NCBI RefSeq assembly: GCF_030704205.1 | Contig: NZ_CP131913.1 | Span: 2,542,001 to 2,606,000, forward strand | Origin: Halomonas alkalicola | GTDB taxonomy: Bacteria; Pseudomonadota; Gammaproteobacteria; Pseudomonadales; Halomonadaceae | Direction: 5' to 3' | DNA length: 64,000 nt | Shown: in pieces, positions 53,420-61,808 of the stretch | Position numbering within the stretch: position 1 is the stretch's first letter | Layout: each line of letters opens with the position of its first letter | Position numbers and translations under genes: made by a program | Notes under the pieces: model-generated | What the model was told of the DNA's origin: nothing | Seen by the model: only the letters and a program-made list of their open reading frames with translations | Database searches by the model: none

Positions 53420-55045
53420 TCAGTGCCAGGCCAGCAGGGCCAGGCCGAGGACGGCGGCGGCCAGGGCGGGCCAGGGCTGGCCGGCGGCCCACTGGCTAAG
53501 CGGCTGCCAGGCCAGCGCCAGGGCCACCAGCAGGAGCCCCAGGCGCAGGCGGCGGCCGCGCCGGCCCTCGCGAATCAGCTGCTGGCGGATGCCTCCCAGT
53601 GCCTCGCCCTGGCGGCGGCGCTGGCGCTTTTCCTGGTCCATCTGGGAGAGCGCCTGGTGGGCCAGCACCGGCAGTTCGGGCAGCTGGCGGGTCAGCTCGG
53701 GCGCCTGGCGCTTGAGGGACTCCCAGAAGCCCCGGGTGCCGGCGCGCTCCTTCATCCACTGCTCCAGGAAGGGCTTGGCGGTCTTCCAGAGGTCCAGGTC
53801 GGGGTAGAGCTGGCGGCCCAGCCCCTCGATGTTGAGCAGGGTCTTCTGCAGCAGCACCAGCTGGGGCTGCACCTCCATGTCGAAGCGCCGCGCGGTCTGG
53901 AACAGGCCCAGCAGCACCTGGCCGAAGGAGATGTCCTTGAGAGGCTTCTCGAGGATCGGCTCGCACACCGTGCGGATCGCCGCGGCGAACTCGTTGGCTC
54001 GGGTGTTCTCGCCGACCCAGCCCGACTCGATGTGCAGGGCGGCCACCTCGTAGTAGTCCTGGTGGAAGAAGGCCAGCAGGTTGCGGGCCAGGTAGTCCTG
54101 GTCCTCGCGGGTCAGGCTGCCGACGATGCCGCAGTCGATGGCGATGTACTGGGGGTCATGGGGATGCTCCCGGGCGACGAAGATGTTGCCGGGGTGCATG
54201 TCGGCGTGGAAGAAGTTGTCGCGGAACACCTGGGTGAAGAAGATCTCCACGCCGCGCTCGGCGAGCCGCTTGAGGTCGGTCTCCTGGGCCTCGAGGGCGG
54301 CGATGTCGGCCACCGGAACGCCGTAGATGCGCTCCTGCACCATGACGCGCTGGCGGGTCAGCTCCCAGTGGATCGCCGGCACGTAGAGCAGCGGCGAGTT
54401 CTTGAAGTTGCGCTTGAGCTGGGAGGTGTTGGCGGCCTCCTTGTGCAGGTCGAGCTCGTCGAACAGCGTCGCCTCGTAGTCGCGCACCACCTCCACCGGG
54501 CGCAGGCCGCGCGCCTCGGGGACCAGGGTCAGCAGCCTGGCGAAGCGGTACATCAGCGCCATGTCCTGGCGCATCACCCGGTCGATGCCGGGGCGGATGA
54601 TCTTGACCACCACCTCCTCGCCGCTGTGCAGGCGCGCGCCATGCACCTGGGCGATGGAGGCCGAGGCCAGCGGCTCGGCATCGAAGCGGGCGAAGGCCAG
54701 CGCCACGGTCATGCCGAGCTGCTCCTCCACCACGGCCAGCGCCTGGTCGCCGGGGAAGGGGGGCACCTGGTCCTGCAGGCGCTTCATCTCGTCGGCGATG
54801 TCCGCCGGCAGCAGGTCGCGGCGGGTGGAGAGCACCTGGCCGAACTTGACGAAGATCGGGCCCAGCGACTCCAGCGCCAGGCGCAGGCGCGCACCGCGAG
54901 AGCGCTCGCCGATGGGCACCAGGCGCAGCGGCGAGAGCCTGAAGAGAGTGCGCAGCGCCCAGGGCAGGCGCTCCAGGGGAATCAGGGTGTCGAGCCGATA
55001 GCGAGTGATCACCCAGAGGATGCGCAGCAGCCGCAGCAGCATCAT
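53420..55045 (-). CDS. ubiB: Ubiquinone biosynthesis accessory kinase-like protein UbiB
   Basis: Atypical ABC1/ADCK-family protein required for ubiquinone synthesis, probably as an ATPase that extracts lipid intermediates for the Ubi complex. The product has 541 residues. It has the KxGQ motif ([16 protein letters not shown]), the A-rich loop ([13 protein letters not shown]), [20 protein letters not shown] and the metal-binding DCGIVGSL. Two hydrophobic helices at the C-terminus anchor it in the inner membrane. The start overlaps the ubiJ stop (ATGA). Confidence 0.96.
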   Translation of the reverse strand: MMLLRLLRILWVITRYRLDTLIPLERLPWALRTLFRLSPLRLVPIGERSRGARLRLALESLGPIFVKFGQVLSTRRDLLPADIADEMKRLQDQVPPFPGDQALAVVEEQLGMTVALAFARFDAEPLASASIAQVHGARLHSGEEVVVKIIRPGIDRVMRQDMALMYRFARLLTLVPEARGLRPVEVVRDYEATLFDELDLHKEAANTSQLKRNFKNSPLLYVPAIHWELTRQRVMVQERIYGVPVADIAALEAQETDLKRLAERGVEIFFTQVFRDNFFHADMHPGNIFVAREHPHDPQYIAIDCGIVGSLTREDQDYLARNLLAFFHQDYYEVAALHIESGWVGENTRANEFAAAIRTVCEPILEKPLKDISFGQVLLGLFQTARRFDMEVQPQLVLLQKTLLNIEGLGRQLYPDLDLWKTAKPFLEQWMKERAGTRGFWESLKRQAPELTRQLPELPVLAHQALSQMDQEKRQRRRQGEALGGIRQQLIREGRRGRRLRLGLLLVALALAWQPLSQWAAGQPWPALAAAVLGLALLAWH

Positions 55046-55692
55046 GGCGTCACCCGCTCGGCCTGCTGCGCCGCCAGGCGGCGGTGCAGGCGCGCCAGGC
55101 GTGCCTCCAGGCGGTCGGTGGCGATCTCCAGCTCGGTGAGGTGGTCGCGCAGCACCTCCAGCTGTGGGCGGCCGGGCAGCCAGCGCGCCTCCTCCACCAG
55201 GTATTCGGAGAGGTCGGCGCAGAACTCCTCCCGGGTGCGCAGCCCGAAGCGGCCCAGGCGGCGCAACCCCTCGGCGAGGCTGTTGGCCGGCACATCGCCC
55301 AGCCAGCGGGCCAGTTCGCCCTCCCAGTCCGGGTCGAGGTCGAGCAGCAGGTCGCGGGTGGCCTCCAGCAGCGGGATACGCCCGCGCACCGCCAGCCTCC
55401 CCTGGAACATCAGCCGCTCCAGGGAGGCGCCACCGAGCAGGGCGCCTGCGGTCTCGGCGTCCAGCTCCACCACGGCGTCGAAGGCCGTCTCGTCGGCGTC
55501 GTCCGGGCGCAGCAGGTCGAGGCCGTGGGCATGGTAGTGGATCGCCAGGGCCAGCTCGGGGTTCTCCAGGCGCAGCAGCAGCCGCTGGCCGGCGAGCCGG
55601 GCCAGCCGCGAGGGGGCCGCCGGGTCGCGGGCGAGCAGGGTGTTGAGGGTGCGCTCCAGGCCGGCCAGCAGCAGGGTCGGGGTCAACGCCAT
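55042..55692 (-). CDS. ubiJ: Ubiquinone biosynthesis accessory factor UbiJ (SCP2 domain)
   Basis: Product of 216 residues. The N-terminal SCP2 sterol-carrier-like domain (about residues 25-110) binds ubiquinone intermediates, and the C-terminal helical part dimerises with UbiK ([22 protein letters not shown] coiled coil). UbiJ and UbiK scaffold the soluble Ubi complex. I chose the ATG at 55692, with GAGG just upstream; a GTG at 55698 overlaps that site. It lies between ubiE and ubiB, the standard order. Confidence 0.92.
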   Translation of the reverse strand: MALTPTLLLAGLERTLNTLLARDPAAPSRLARLAGQRLLLRLENPELALAIHYHAHGLDLLRPDDADETAFDAVVELDAETAGALLGGASLERLMFQGRLAVRGRIPLLEATRDLLLDLDPDWEGELARWLGDVPANSLAEGLRRLGRFGLRTREEFCADLSEYLVEEARWLPGRPQLEVLRDHLTELEIATDRLEARLARLHRRLAAQQAERVTP

Positions 55693-55699
55693 GCCCACC

Positions 55700-56467
55700 T
55701 CAGAGCTTAATGCCGCGGTGCAGGGCGACGATGCCCCCGGTGAGGTTGGTGTACTCGACGCGCTCCAGGCCGGCCGCCTCCATCATCCCCTTGAGGGTCT
55801 CCTGGTCGGGGTGCATGCGGATCGATTCGGCCAGGTAGCGATAGCTGTCGGCATCGTTGGCGACCACCTCGCCGATCTTCGGCAGCAGCCGGAAGGAGTA
55901 CTCGTCATAGACCTTCGAGAGCAGGGCGCTCGGAGGCTTGGAGAACTCCAGCACCAGCAGGCGTCCGCCGGGCTTGAGCACCCGGGCCATGGAGCGCAGG
56001 GCGGCATCCTTGTCGGTGACGTTGCGCAGGCCGAAGGCGATGGTGATGCAGTCGAAGGTGTTGTCCGGGAAGGGCAGGCACTCGGCGTTGGCCTGGACGT
56101 ATTCGACGTTGCCGCCGACGCCGCGGTCGAGGAGCTTGTCGCGGCCCACGCGCAGCATGGACTCGTTGATGTCGGCCAGCACCACGCGCCCGCGCGGCCC
56201 CACCAGGCGCGAGAACTTGAGGGTCAGGTCGCCGGTGCCGCCGGCGATGTCGAGCACGCTGTGACCCGGGCGCACCCCGGCGCGCTCGATGGTCAGGCGC
56301 TTCCACAGGCGGTGGATGCCGAAGGACATCAGGTCGTTCATGACGTCGTAGCGGGCGGCCACGGAGTGGAAGACATCGGCCACCCGGGTGGCCTTCTCCT
56401 CGACGGGCACTTCCTGGTAGCCGAAGTGGGTGGTCTGCTTGTCCCTGGAGCTGGGGTTGGCGCTCAT
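55700..56467 (-). CDS. ubiE: Ubiquinone/menaquinone C-methyltransferase UbiE
   Basis: SAM-dependent C-methylation in ubiquinone (and menaquinone) synthesis. The product has 255 residues. N-terminal [25 protein letters not shown], the SAM motif [15 protein letters not shown], the [14 protein letters not shown] segment and the C-terminal [12 protein letters not shown] are typical. The ATG at 56467 is chosen; the frame continues 19 residues upstream through the promoter region. First gene of the ubiE-ubiJ-ubiB-hisE-tatABC run. Confidence 0.96.
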   Translation of the reverse strand: MSANPSSRDKQTTHFGYQEVPVEEKATRVADVFHSVAARYDVMNDLMSFGIHRLWKRLTIERAGVRPGHSVLDIAGGTGDLTLKFSRLVGPRGRVVLADINESMLRVGRDKLLDRGVGGNVEYVQANAECLPFPDNTFDCITIAFGLRNVTDKDAALRSMARVLKPGGRLLVLEFSKPPSALLSKVYDEYSFRLLPKIGEVVANDADSYRYLAESIRMHPDQETLKGMMEAAGLERVEYTNLTGGIVALHRGIKL

Positions 56468-56522
56468 GCGATGGGGCTCCCGAATCGCTGCATGGGAGAG
56501 GCCGCTGCCTCGAATGGGCGAC

Positions 56523-56552
56523 ATTGTAGCGTCCCGCGATGGCGATTGTCTT
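56523..56552 (-). promoter_or_regulatory. Candidate ubiE promoter
   Basis: Minus-strand TACAAT (56528-56523) with AAGACA (56552-56547) 18 bases upstream, about 55 bases before the ubiE start. The -10 is good and the -35 weak. Confidence 0.4.
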
Positions 56553-56560
56553 GACGGGGG

Positions 56561-56944
56561 TTAGAGCTGCCTGATTTCGATGCCCAGCGGCTCGCGGCTG
56601 GCGCCGGCGTCCTCCAGGCGCTGCAGGTAGTCCGCCCAGTTGGCCTCGCGCTGCTCGATCAGCCACCACAGGTAGTCCCAGCTGAAGAGGCCGCTGTCGT
56701 GGCCGTCGTCGAAGTGCAGCTTGAGGGCGTAGCGGCCGGCGGGGGTGATGTCCTTGAGGCCGACGAACTTCTTGCCGACCTGCAGGGTTTCCTGGCCGCG
56801 GCCGTGGCCGCGCACCTCGGCGGAGGGGGAGAAGACCCGCAGGTACTCCACCGCAAGCCGGTAGCTCTCGCCGTTCTCGTAGCCGAGCTCCAGCTCCTGG
56901 GCCTTGCGGTGGTAGTGCACTCGGGTGGGGGTGGGGGCGCTCAT
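56561..56944 (-). CDS. DUF971 family protein (gamma-butyrobetaine hydroxylase N-terminal-like domain)
   Basis: Product of 127 residues matching the DUF971 pattern: VHYHRKAQELELGYENGESYRL at the start, EYLRVFSPSAEVRGH, LHFDDGHDSGLFSWDYLWWL and a C-terminal helix. In eukaryotic gamma-butyrobetaine hydroxylase the same domain precedes the oxygenase; stand-alone bacterial copies are linked to Fe-S cluster or ApbC/Mrp-type proteins in some genomes, with no defined activity. It sits next to hslU as in Pseudomonas. The start at 56944 is chosen by homology to family starts. Repeat copy 5 separates it from hslU. Confidence 0.88.
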   Translation of the reverse strand: MSAPTPTRVHYHRKAQELELGYENGESYRLAVEYLRVFSPSAEVRGHGRGQETLQVGKKFVGLKDITPAGRYALKLHFDDGHDSGLFSWDYLWWLIEQREANWADYLQRLEDAGASREPLGIEIRQL

Positions 56945-56980
56945 GGCACAGCTCCAGTCCAGGCTTGGTGAAAGCGCGAC

Positions 56981-57087
56981 TACTCCGGCGACAGGTCTAC
57001 GAGGGGGCGCTGTGAATCCATCCCTGGACGCTACCGATGCCATCCCTGGCATAGGACCCCCTCTACGACCTGCCCCCGGCGTCGCGC
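56981..57087 (-). repeat. Dispersed palindromic intergenic repeat, copy 5
   Basis: Minus-strand copy between hslU and the DUF971 gene: GACGCCGGGGGCAGGTC, GAGGGGGTCC, a central hairpin ATGCCA / TGGCAT around GGGA, GGTAGCGTCCAGGGATGG, TTCACAGCGCCCCCTC, and AGACCTGTCGCCGG. Confidence 0.85.
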
Positions 57088-57171
57088 AGCCCGCGATTCG
57101 CCTGCTTCAGCGCTCACGGGATCGCTGAGTGCGACACCTGCTTCCAGGCTGCCAACGTCGGCTGCTCAGGA

Positions 57172-58494
57172 TTACAGGATATACCGCGACAGGTCCTCGT
57201 CCATGGCCAGCTCGCCGAGCTGGGAGTCCACGTAGGCGGCGTCGATGGTCAGCGGGCTGCCGATGTCGCTGCCCTTGTAGGAAGCCTCCTCCAGCAGGCG
57301 CTCCATTACCGTGTGCAGTCGGCGCGCGCCGATGTTCTCGGTGCCCTCGTTGACCCGCCAGGCGATCTCGGCGATGCGCTCGATGCCGTCGGCGGTGAAC
57401 TCGATCTCGAGGCCCTCGGTGGCCAGCAGCGCCTGGTACTGCTTGGTGAGCGCCGCGGAGGGCTCGGTGAGGATGCGCTTGAAGTCGTCCGGGGTCAGGG
57501 CGTTGAGCTCGACGCGGATCGGCAGGCGACCCTGCAGCTCGGGAATCAGGTCCGAGGGGCGCGACAGGTGGAAGGCGCCGGAGGCGATGAACAGGATGTG
57601 GTCGGTCTTCACCATGCCGTACTTGGTGGAGACCGTGGAGCCCTCGATCAGCGGCAGCAGGTCGCGCTGCACCCCCTCCCGGGAGACCTCGCCGCCGCTG
57701 GACTGGCCGCTGCCCTTGGCCACCTTGTCGATCTCGTCGAGGAAGACGATGCCGTGCTGCTCCACCGCCTCGATGGCACGGCTCTTGATCTCCTCCTCGT
57801 TGACCAGCTTGCTGGCCTCCTCGTCGCGCAGCAGGGCGAAGGCGTCCTTCACCGTGACCCGGCGGGTCTCGCTCTTCTGCTTGCCCATGCCGGAGAAGAG
57901 GCTCTGCAGCTGCTGGGTCATCTCCTCCATGCCCGGCGGGGTCATGATGTCGATGCCGGGGCCCTGCTGGGTCAGCTCGATGTCGATCTCCTTGTCGTCG
58001 AGCTGACCCTCGCGCAGCTTCTTGCGGAAGATCTGGCGGGTCCCGCTGTCCTGGCGGGGCGCGTCCTCCTGGCCGCGGGGCGGCGGCAGCAGGGCGTCGA
58101 GGATGCGGTCCTCGGCGGCGTCCTCGGCGCGGTGGCCCACCTCCTCCTTGGCCTGCTCGCGCACCAGCTTGATGGCGGCCTCGGTCAGGTCACGGATGAT
58201 GGAGTCCACGTCGCGGCCCACGTAGCCCACCTCGGTGAACTTGGTGGCCTCCACCTTGATGAAGGGGGCGCGGGCCAGCTTGGCCAGGCGCCTTGCGATC
58301 TCGGTCTTGCCCACCCCGGTGGGGCCGATCATCAGGATGTTCTTGGGGGTCACCTCCTGGCGCAGGTCGGCGTCGAGCTGCATGCGGCGCCAGCGGTTGC
58401 GCAGGGCGATGGCCACGGCGCGCTTGGCGTCCTGCTGGCCGATGATGTACTGGTCCAGGGCGTGGACGATCTCGCGTGGGGTCATCTGGGTCAT
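57172..58494 (-). CDS. hslU: ATP-dependent protease ATPase subunit HslU
   Basis: AAA+ unfoldase that feeds substrates to the HslV peptidase. The product has 440 residues. Walker A is GPTGVGKTE at 57-65; the I domain is inserted in the middle (about 110-240), followed by Walker B FLDEIDKV, sensor ISSG-type SGAFH, and the C-terminal [17 protein letters not shown] tail that docks into HslV. It follows hslV after 11 bases. Confidence 0.97.
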   Translation of the reverse strand: MTQMTPREIVHALDQYIIGQQDAKRAVAIALRNRWRRMQLDADLRQEVTPKNILMIGPTGVGKTEIARRLAKLARAPFIKVEATKFTEVGYVGRDVDSIIRDLTEAAIKLVREQAKEEVGHRAEDAAEDRILDALLPPPRGQEDAPRQDSGTRQIFRKKLREGQLDDKEIDIELTQQGPGIDIMTPPGMEEMTQQLQSLFSGMGKQKSETRRVTVKDAFALLRDEEASKLVNEEEIKSRAIEAVEQHGIVFLDEIDKVAKGSGQSSGGEVSREGVQRDLLPLIEGSTVSTKYGMVKTDHILFIASGAFHLSRPSDLIPELQGRLPIRVELNALTPDDFKRILTEPSAALTKQYQALLATEGLEIEFTADGIERIAEIAWRVNEGTENIGARRLHTVMERLLEEASYKGSDIGSPLTIDAAYVDSQLGELAMDEDLSRYIL

Positions 58495-58505
58495 GGGGGC
58501 AGCTT

Positions 58506-59024
58506 TCAGAGCGTTTCGAGGGTGACGTGGTGGTTGGTGAACACGCAGATGTCACCGGCGATCGCCAGCGACTTCTCGGTGATCTCCTTGGCCGAGAGGT
58601 CGGTGTTCTCGAGCAGCGCCCGGGCCGCGGCCAGGGCGAAGTTGCCGCCGGAGCCGATGGCGATGATGCCGCGCTCGGGTTCCACCACGTCGCCGTTGCC
58701 GGTGATGATCAGCGAGGCGTCCTTGTTGGCCACGGCCAGCAGCGCCTCCAGGCGGCGCAGGGCGCGGTCGGTGCGCCAGTCCTTGGCCAGCTCCACGGCG
58801 GCCTTGACCAGGTTGCCCTGGTACTTCTCCAGCTGTGCCTCGAAGCGCTCGAAGAGGGTGAAGGCGTCGGCGGTGCCGCCGGCGAAGCCTGCCAGCACCT
58901 CGCCGCGGTAGAGGCGGCGGACCTTGCTGGCGTTGCCCTTCATCACGGTGTTGCCCAGCGACACCTGGCCGTCGCCGGCCAGCGCCACCTGGTCACCGCG
59001 GCGAACGGATACGATCGTGGTCAT
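58506..59024 (-). CDS. hslV: ATP-dependent protease peptidase subunit HslV
   Basis: Proteasome-beta-like N-terminal threonine peptidase. The product has 172 residues. Thr2 ([11 protein letters not shown]) becomes the nucleophile after Met removal, with [35 protein letters not shown] and the Ser-rich [21 protein letters not shown] lies upstream. Confidence 0.97.
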   Translation of the reverse strand: MTTIVSVRRGDQVALAGDGQVSLGNTVMKGNASKVRRLYRGEVLAGFAGGTADAFTLFERFEAQLEKYQGNLVKAAVELAKDWRTDRALRRLEALLAVANKDASLIITGNGDVVEPERGIIAIGSGGNFALAAARALLENTDLSAKEITEKSLAIAGDICVFTNHHVTLETL

Positions 59025-59114
59025 GGAGGAGTGTCTCCTTGGGGGAGCGGAGGGCTCCCGATGACTTTCGGCGCCGCGGGGATGACCCGGGCGCAGCGAA
59101 TAGGCTGAAGGGAG

Positions 59115-59143
59115 AGGTGCGGGCGGTAAGCCCTGAATTCAAG
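59115..59143 (-). promoter_or_regulatory. Candidate heat-shock (sigma-32) promoter of hslVU
   Basis: Minus-strand CTTGAAT (59143-59137), 14 bases, CCGCACCT (59122-59115). It resembles the sigma-32 pattern CTTGAAA and CCCCATNT imperfectly. Its position about 90 bases before hslV fits the known heat-shock control of this operon. Confidence 0.35.
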
Positions 59144-59215
59144 ACGTCAGGGAGCTCGCCGACTCAGGGCGCGAGCGCCGCCGTGAATCGGCGCTGGCCT
59201 GGCTCCGGGGGCGGA

Positions 59216-59245
59216 TAGTTCTGGAGCCGCTAGTTCTGGAGCCGG
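59216..59245. repeat. 15-bp duplication across the stop of the SPOR gene
   Basis: TAGTTCTGGAGCCG occurs at 59217-59230 and again at 59231-59244. On the coding strand the second reading of RLQN follows directly after the TAG stop, and the frame then stays open for another 17 codons. Confidence 0.85.
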
Positions 59246-59964
59246 ATCAGCAGCGGCTCTATGCCCTGGGTGACCATCAGGTCCTGGGCGCGGCTGAGCT
59301 CGCGGTTGTCGTCGTAGGGGCCGACCTGGACGCGGTGCCAGGTCTCGCCGCCGGAGGCCTTGACCTCGCTGACCTGGGCCAGCAGGCCGAAGTCGCGCAG
59401 GCGGCGCTGCAGCTGCTGGGCGTCGCCGGACTCGCGGAAGGAGGCGGCCTGCAGCATGTAGCGGTGGCCATTGTCGGCGGCGGCCTGGGGGGCTGGCTCG
59501 GCGGCCGGGCTCGCTGCCTCGCTGCGGTCGGCGGCCAGGTTGGCGGCGATCACCTGGGCAATGGGGTCGTCGCCGGCCTCGGCGGCGGCCGTCTCCTCGG
59601 CGGGAGGCGGCGCCGGCGGGCGCGCCGTGGAGGAGGGCATCTCGCCGCGCGGGGCGATCACCTCGGACTCCGGCAGCAGGGTGTAGAACTCGAAGGTGGG
59701 CATGCGCGGCTCGCTGGGCTTCGCCGGTGCCGCGGCCTCGGGCTCCGGCGGGGCGCTGCGCGGCAGCACCGTGGCCAGGGGCGAGTCCTCGACCTGCCAG
59801 GGCGCCACCCCGTGCTGGTGCTGGGAGAGCAGGAAGCCGCCCACCAGGCCGGCCAGGCCCCATACCCAGCCGGGCAAGCGCCACTCGCGGCGCGGCCTGC
59901 TGGCCTGGCGGCGACTGCTGGTGGCGCCTCGACGCTTCGGCGGCGTCTGCTTGCGGGTCGCCAT
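59230..59964 (-). CDS. SPOR-domain membrane protein (FtsN-like)
   Basis: Product of 244 residues: a basic cytoplasmic N-terminus (RKQTPPKRRG), one membrane helix at about 30-47 (WVWGLAGLVGGFLL), a long Pro/Ala-rich periplasmic linker, and a C-terminal SPOR domain (about 165-244; RYMLQAASFRESGDAQQLQRRLRDFG) that binds denuded septal peptidoglycan. E. coli ftsN lies next to hslVU, and the gene between argS and hslV in pseudomonads is of this type, so a division role is likely. The stop is flanked by a 15-bp duplication. Confidence 0.88.
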   Translation of the reverse strand: MATRKQTPPKRRGATSSRRQASRPRREWRLPGWVWGLAGLVGGFLLSQHQHGVAPWQVEDSPLATVLPRSAPPEPEAAAPAKPSEPRMPTFEFYTLLPESEVIAPRGEMPSSTARPPAPPPAEETAAAEAGDDPIAQVIAANLAADRSEAASPAAEPAPQAAADNGHRYMLQAASFRESGDAQQLQRRLRDFGLLAQVSEVKASGGETWHRVQVGPYDDNRELSRAQDLMVTQGIEPLLIRLQN

Positions 59965-59967
59965 GGG

Positions 59968-61653
59968 TTACATCTCCTCGGGGGCGCTGACTCCCATCAG
60001 GTCCAGGCCGTTGCGCAGAACCTGGCGGGTCGCCAGGCCCAGGGCCAGGCGAGCGTTGCGCAGGGCGTCATCCTCGACCATCACCTTCACCGCGTTGTAG
60101 CAGGTATGGAAGTCGGCGGCCAGGTCCAGCAGGTACTGGGCGACCTGCTGGGGCTCCCGGTTGGCAGCGGCGTGCTCGACGACCTCGGGGTAGCGGGCCA
60201 GGCGGTTCATCAGCGCCTTCTCCTGGGCCTCCTCGAGCCGGCCCAGGCAGGCCATCGCCTGGGCGTGGTCGAAGGCCAGACCGTCGGCCTCGGCGCGACG
60301 CATCACGCTGCACACCCGGGCGTGGGCGTACTGCACGTAGTAGACCGGGTTGTCGTTGGACTGGGAGCGCGCCAGGTCGATGTCGAAGGTGAGCTGGGAG
60401 TCGGCCCGACGAGCGGCCAGGAAGAAGCGGGTGGCGTCGCGACCCACCTCGTCGATCAGGTCGCGGACGGTGACGTAGCTGCCGGCGCGTTTGGAGAGCT
60501 TCACCTCCACGCCGGAGCGGGTGACCATCACCATCTGGTGCAGCACGTAGTCGGGCCAGCCCTGGGGAATGCCGGCCTCCAGCGCCTGCAGGCCGGCGCG
60601 GACCCGGGTCACGGTGGAGTGGTGGTCGGCCCCCTGCTCGTTGACCACGGTGGTGAAGCCGCGCTGCCACTTGTCGAGGTGGTAGGCGACGTCCGGCAGG
60701 AAGTAGGTGTACTGCCCGTCGCTCTTGCGCATCACCCGGTCCTTGTCATCGCCGAAGGCGGTGGTGCGCAGCCACAGGGCGCCGTCCTGCTCATAAGTGT
60801 GGCCGTTTGCCACCAGGCGCTCGACGGCGGCTTCCACCTTGCCGTCGCGGTAGAGCGAGGACTCCAGGAAGTAGACGTCGAAGTGCACCCCGAAGGCCTT
60901 GAGGTCGAGGTCCTGCTCGCGGCGCAGGTAGGCCACGGCGAACTCCTGGATGGCTTCGAGGTCGTCCGGGTCGCCCTTGCCGGTGACGTGGCGGTCGTCG
61001 GCGTGGAGGGTCTCGCCGGCCAGGTAGGCGTTGGCCACATCGATGATGTAGCCGCCCCGGTAGCCGTCGGCGGGCCAGCTCTCGTGGTCGGGGTCGAGTC
61101 CCTTGACGCGGGCCTGCACCGAGAGCGCCAGGTTGCCGATCTGGGCGCCGGCGTCGTTGTAGTAGAACTCGCGGGTGACGTCGTAGCCGGTGGCCTCGAG
61201 CAGGCGGCAGATGCAGTCGCCGATGGCCGCGCCGCGTCCGTGGCCCACGTGCAGTGGCCCGGTGGGGTTGGCGGAGACGAACTCCACCTGCACCTTGGCG
61301 CCCTGCCCGGTCAGGCTGCGGCCATAGGCGTCGCCTGAGTCGAGCACCTGGCGCACCACCTGGGCGGCGGCGTCGGTGGCGGCGAAGAAGTTGACGAAGC
61401 CGGGGCCGGCGATCTCCACCCGGCGGATGGCGTCGCTCTCGGGGAGGGCGGCGATCAGGGCCTCGGCCAGCTCCCGGGGCTTCCTGCCGGCGGGCTTGGC
61501 CAGCATCAGCGCGAGGTTGGTGGCGTAGTCGCCGTGGGCCTTGTCCCGGGTCGGGTCGACCTTGATGGGCGGGGCGAGGTCGGCGGGCAGCACGCCCTGC
61601 TGCCGGAGGGTGTCGAGGGCGCCTTCGAGCAGCGAAACGATGGTCTCTTTCAT
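59968..61653 (-). CDS. argS: Arginyl-tRNA synthetase
   Basis: Class I synthetase that charges tRNA-Arg and, unusually, needs tRNA for activation. The product has 561 residues. It has the N-terminal Add1 domain, the HIGH-type motif HVGHGR at 135-140 preceded by [10 protein letters not shown], the KMSKS-position segment [12 protein letters not shown], and an all-helical anticodon-binding C-terminus. It is followed after three bases by the SPOR gene. Its promoter lies just before the priA stop region. Confidence 0.97.
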   Translation of the reverse strand: MKETIVSLLEGALDTLRQQGVLPADLAPPIKVDPTRDKAHGDYATNLALMLAKPAGRKPRELAEALIAALPESDAIRRVEIAGPGFVNFFAATDAAAQVVRQVLDSGDAYGRSLTGQGAKVQVEFVSANPTGPLHVGHGRGAAIGDCICRLLEATGYDVTREFYYNDAGAQIGNLALSVQARVKGLDPDHESWPADGYRGGYIIDVANAYLAGETLHADDRHVTGKGDPDDLEAIQEFAVAYLRREQDLDLKAFGVHFDVYFLESSLYRDGKVEAAVERLVANGHTYEQDGALWLRTTAFGDDKDRVMRKSDGQYTYFLPDVAYHLDKWQRGFTTVVNEQGADHHSTVTRVRAGLQALEAGIPQGWPDYVLHQMVMVTRSGVEVKLSKRAGSYVTVRDLIDEVGRDATRFFLAARRADSQLTFDIDLARSQSNDNPVYYVQYAHARVCSVMRRAEADGLAFDHAQAMACLGRLEEAQEKALMNRLARYPEVVEHAAANREPQQVAQYLLDLAADFHTCYNAVKVMVEDDALRNARLALGLATRQVLRNGLDLMGVSAPEEM

Positions 61654-61770
61654 GGAGCGTCGGATGTCCTGTGGCGTCGAGCGGGGCGAGCGGCCGATGA
61701 ACCGGCGCTAACGAGGCGCTCGCCCGCGGCGCGGGCATGGAAGCGGAGCCCGGAGCGGGCACGGCCGGCC

Positions 61771-61799
61771 ATTATCGGCAATTGTGGCGCGGCTTTAAA
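61771..61799 (-). promoter_or_regulatory. argS promoter
   Basis: Minus-strand TTTAAA (61799-61794), a 17-base spacer and GATAAT (61776-61771), 10 bases beyond the priA stop and about 118 bases upstream of the argS start. Confidence 0.6.
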
Positions 61800-61808
61800 G
61801 GGCGGGCG

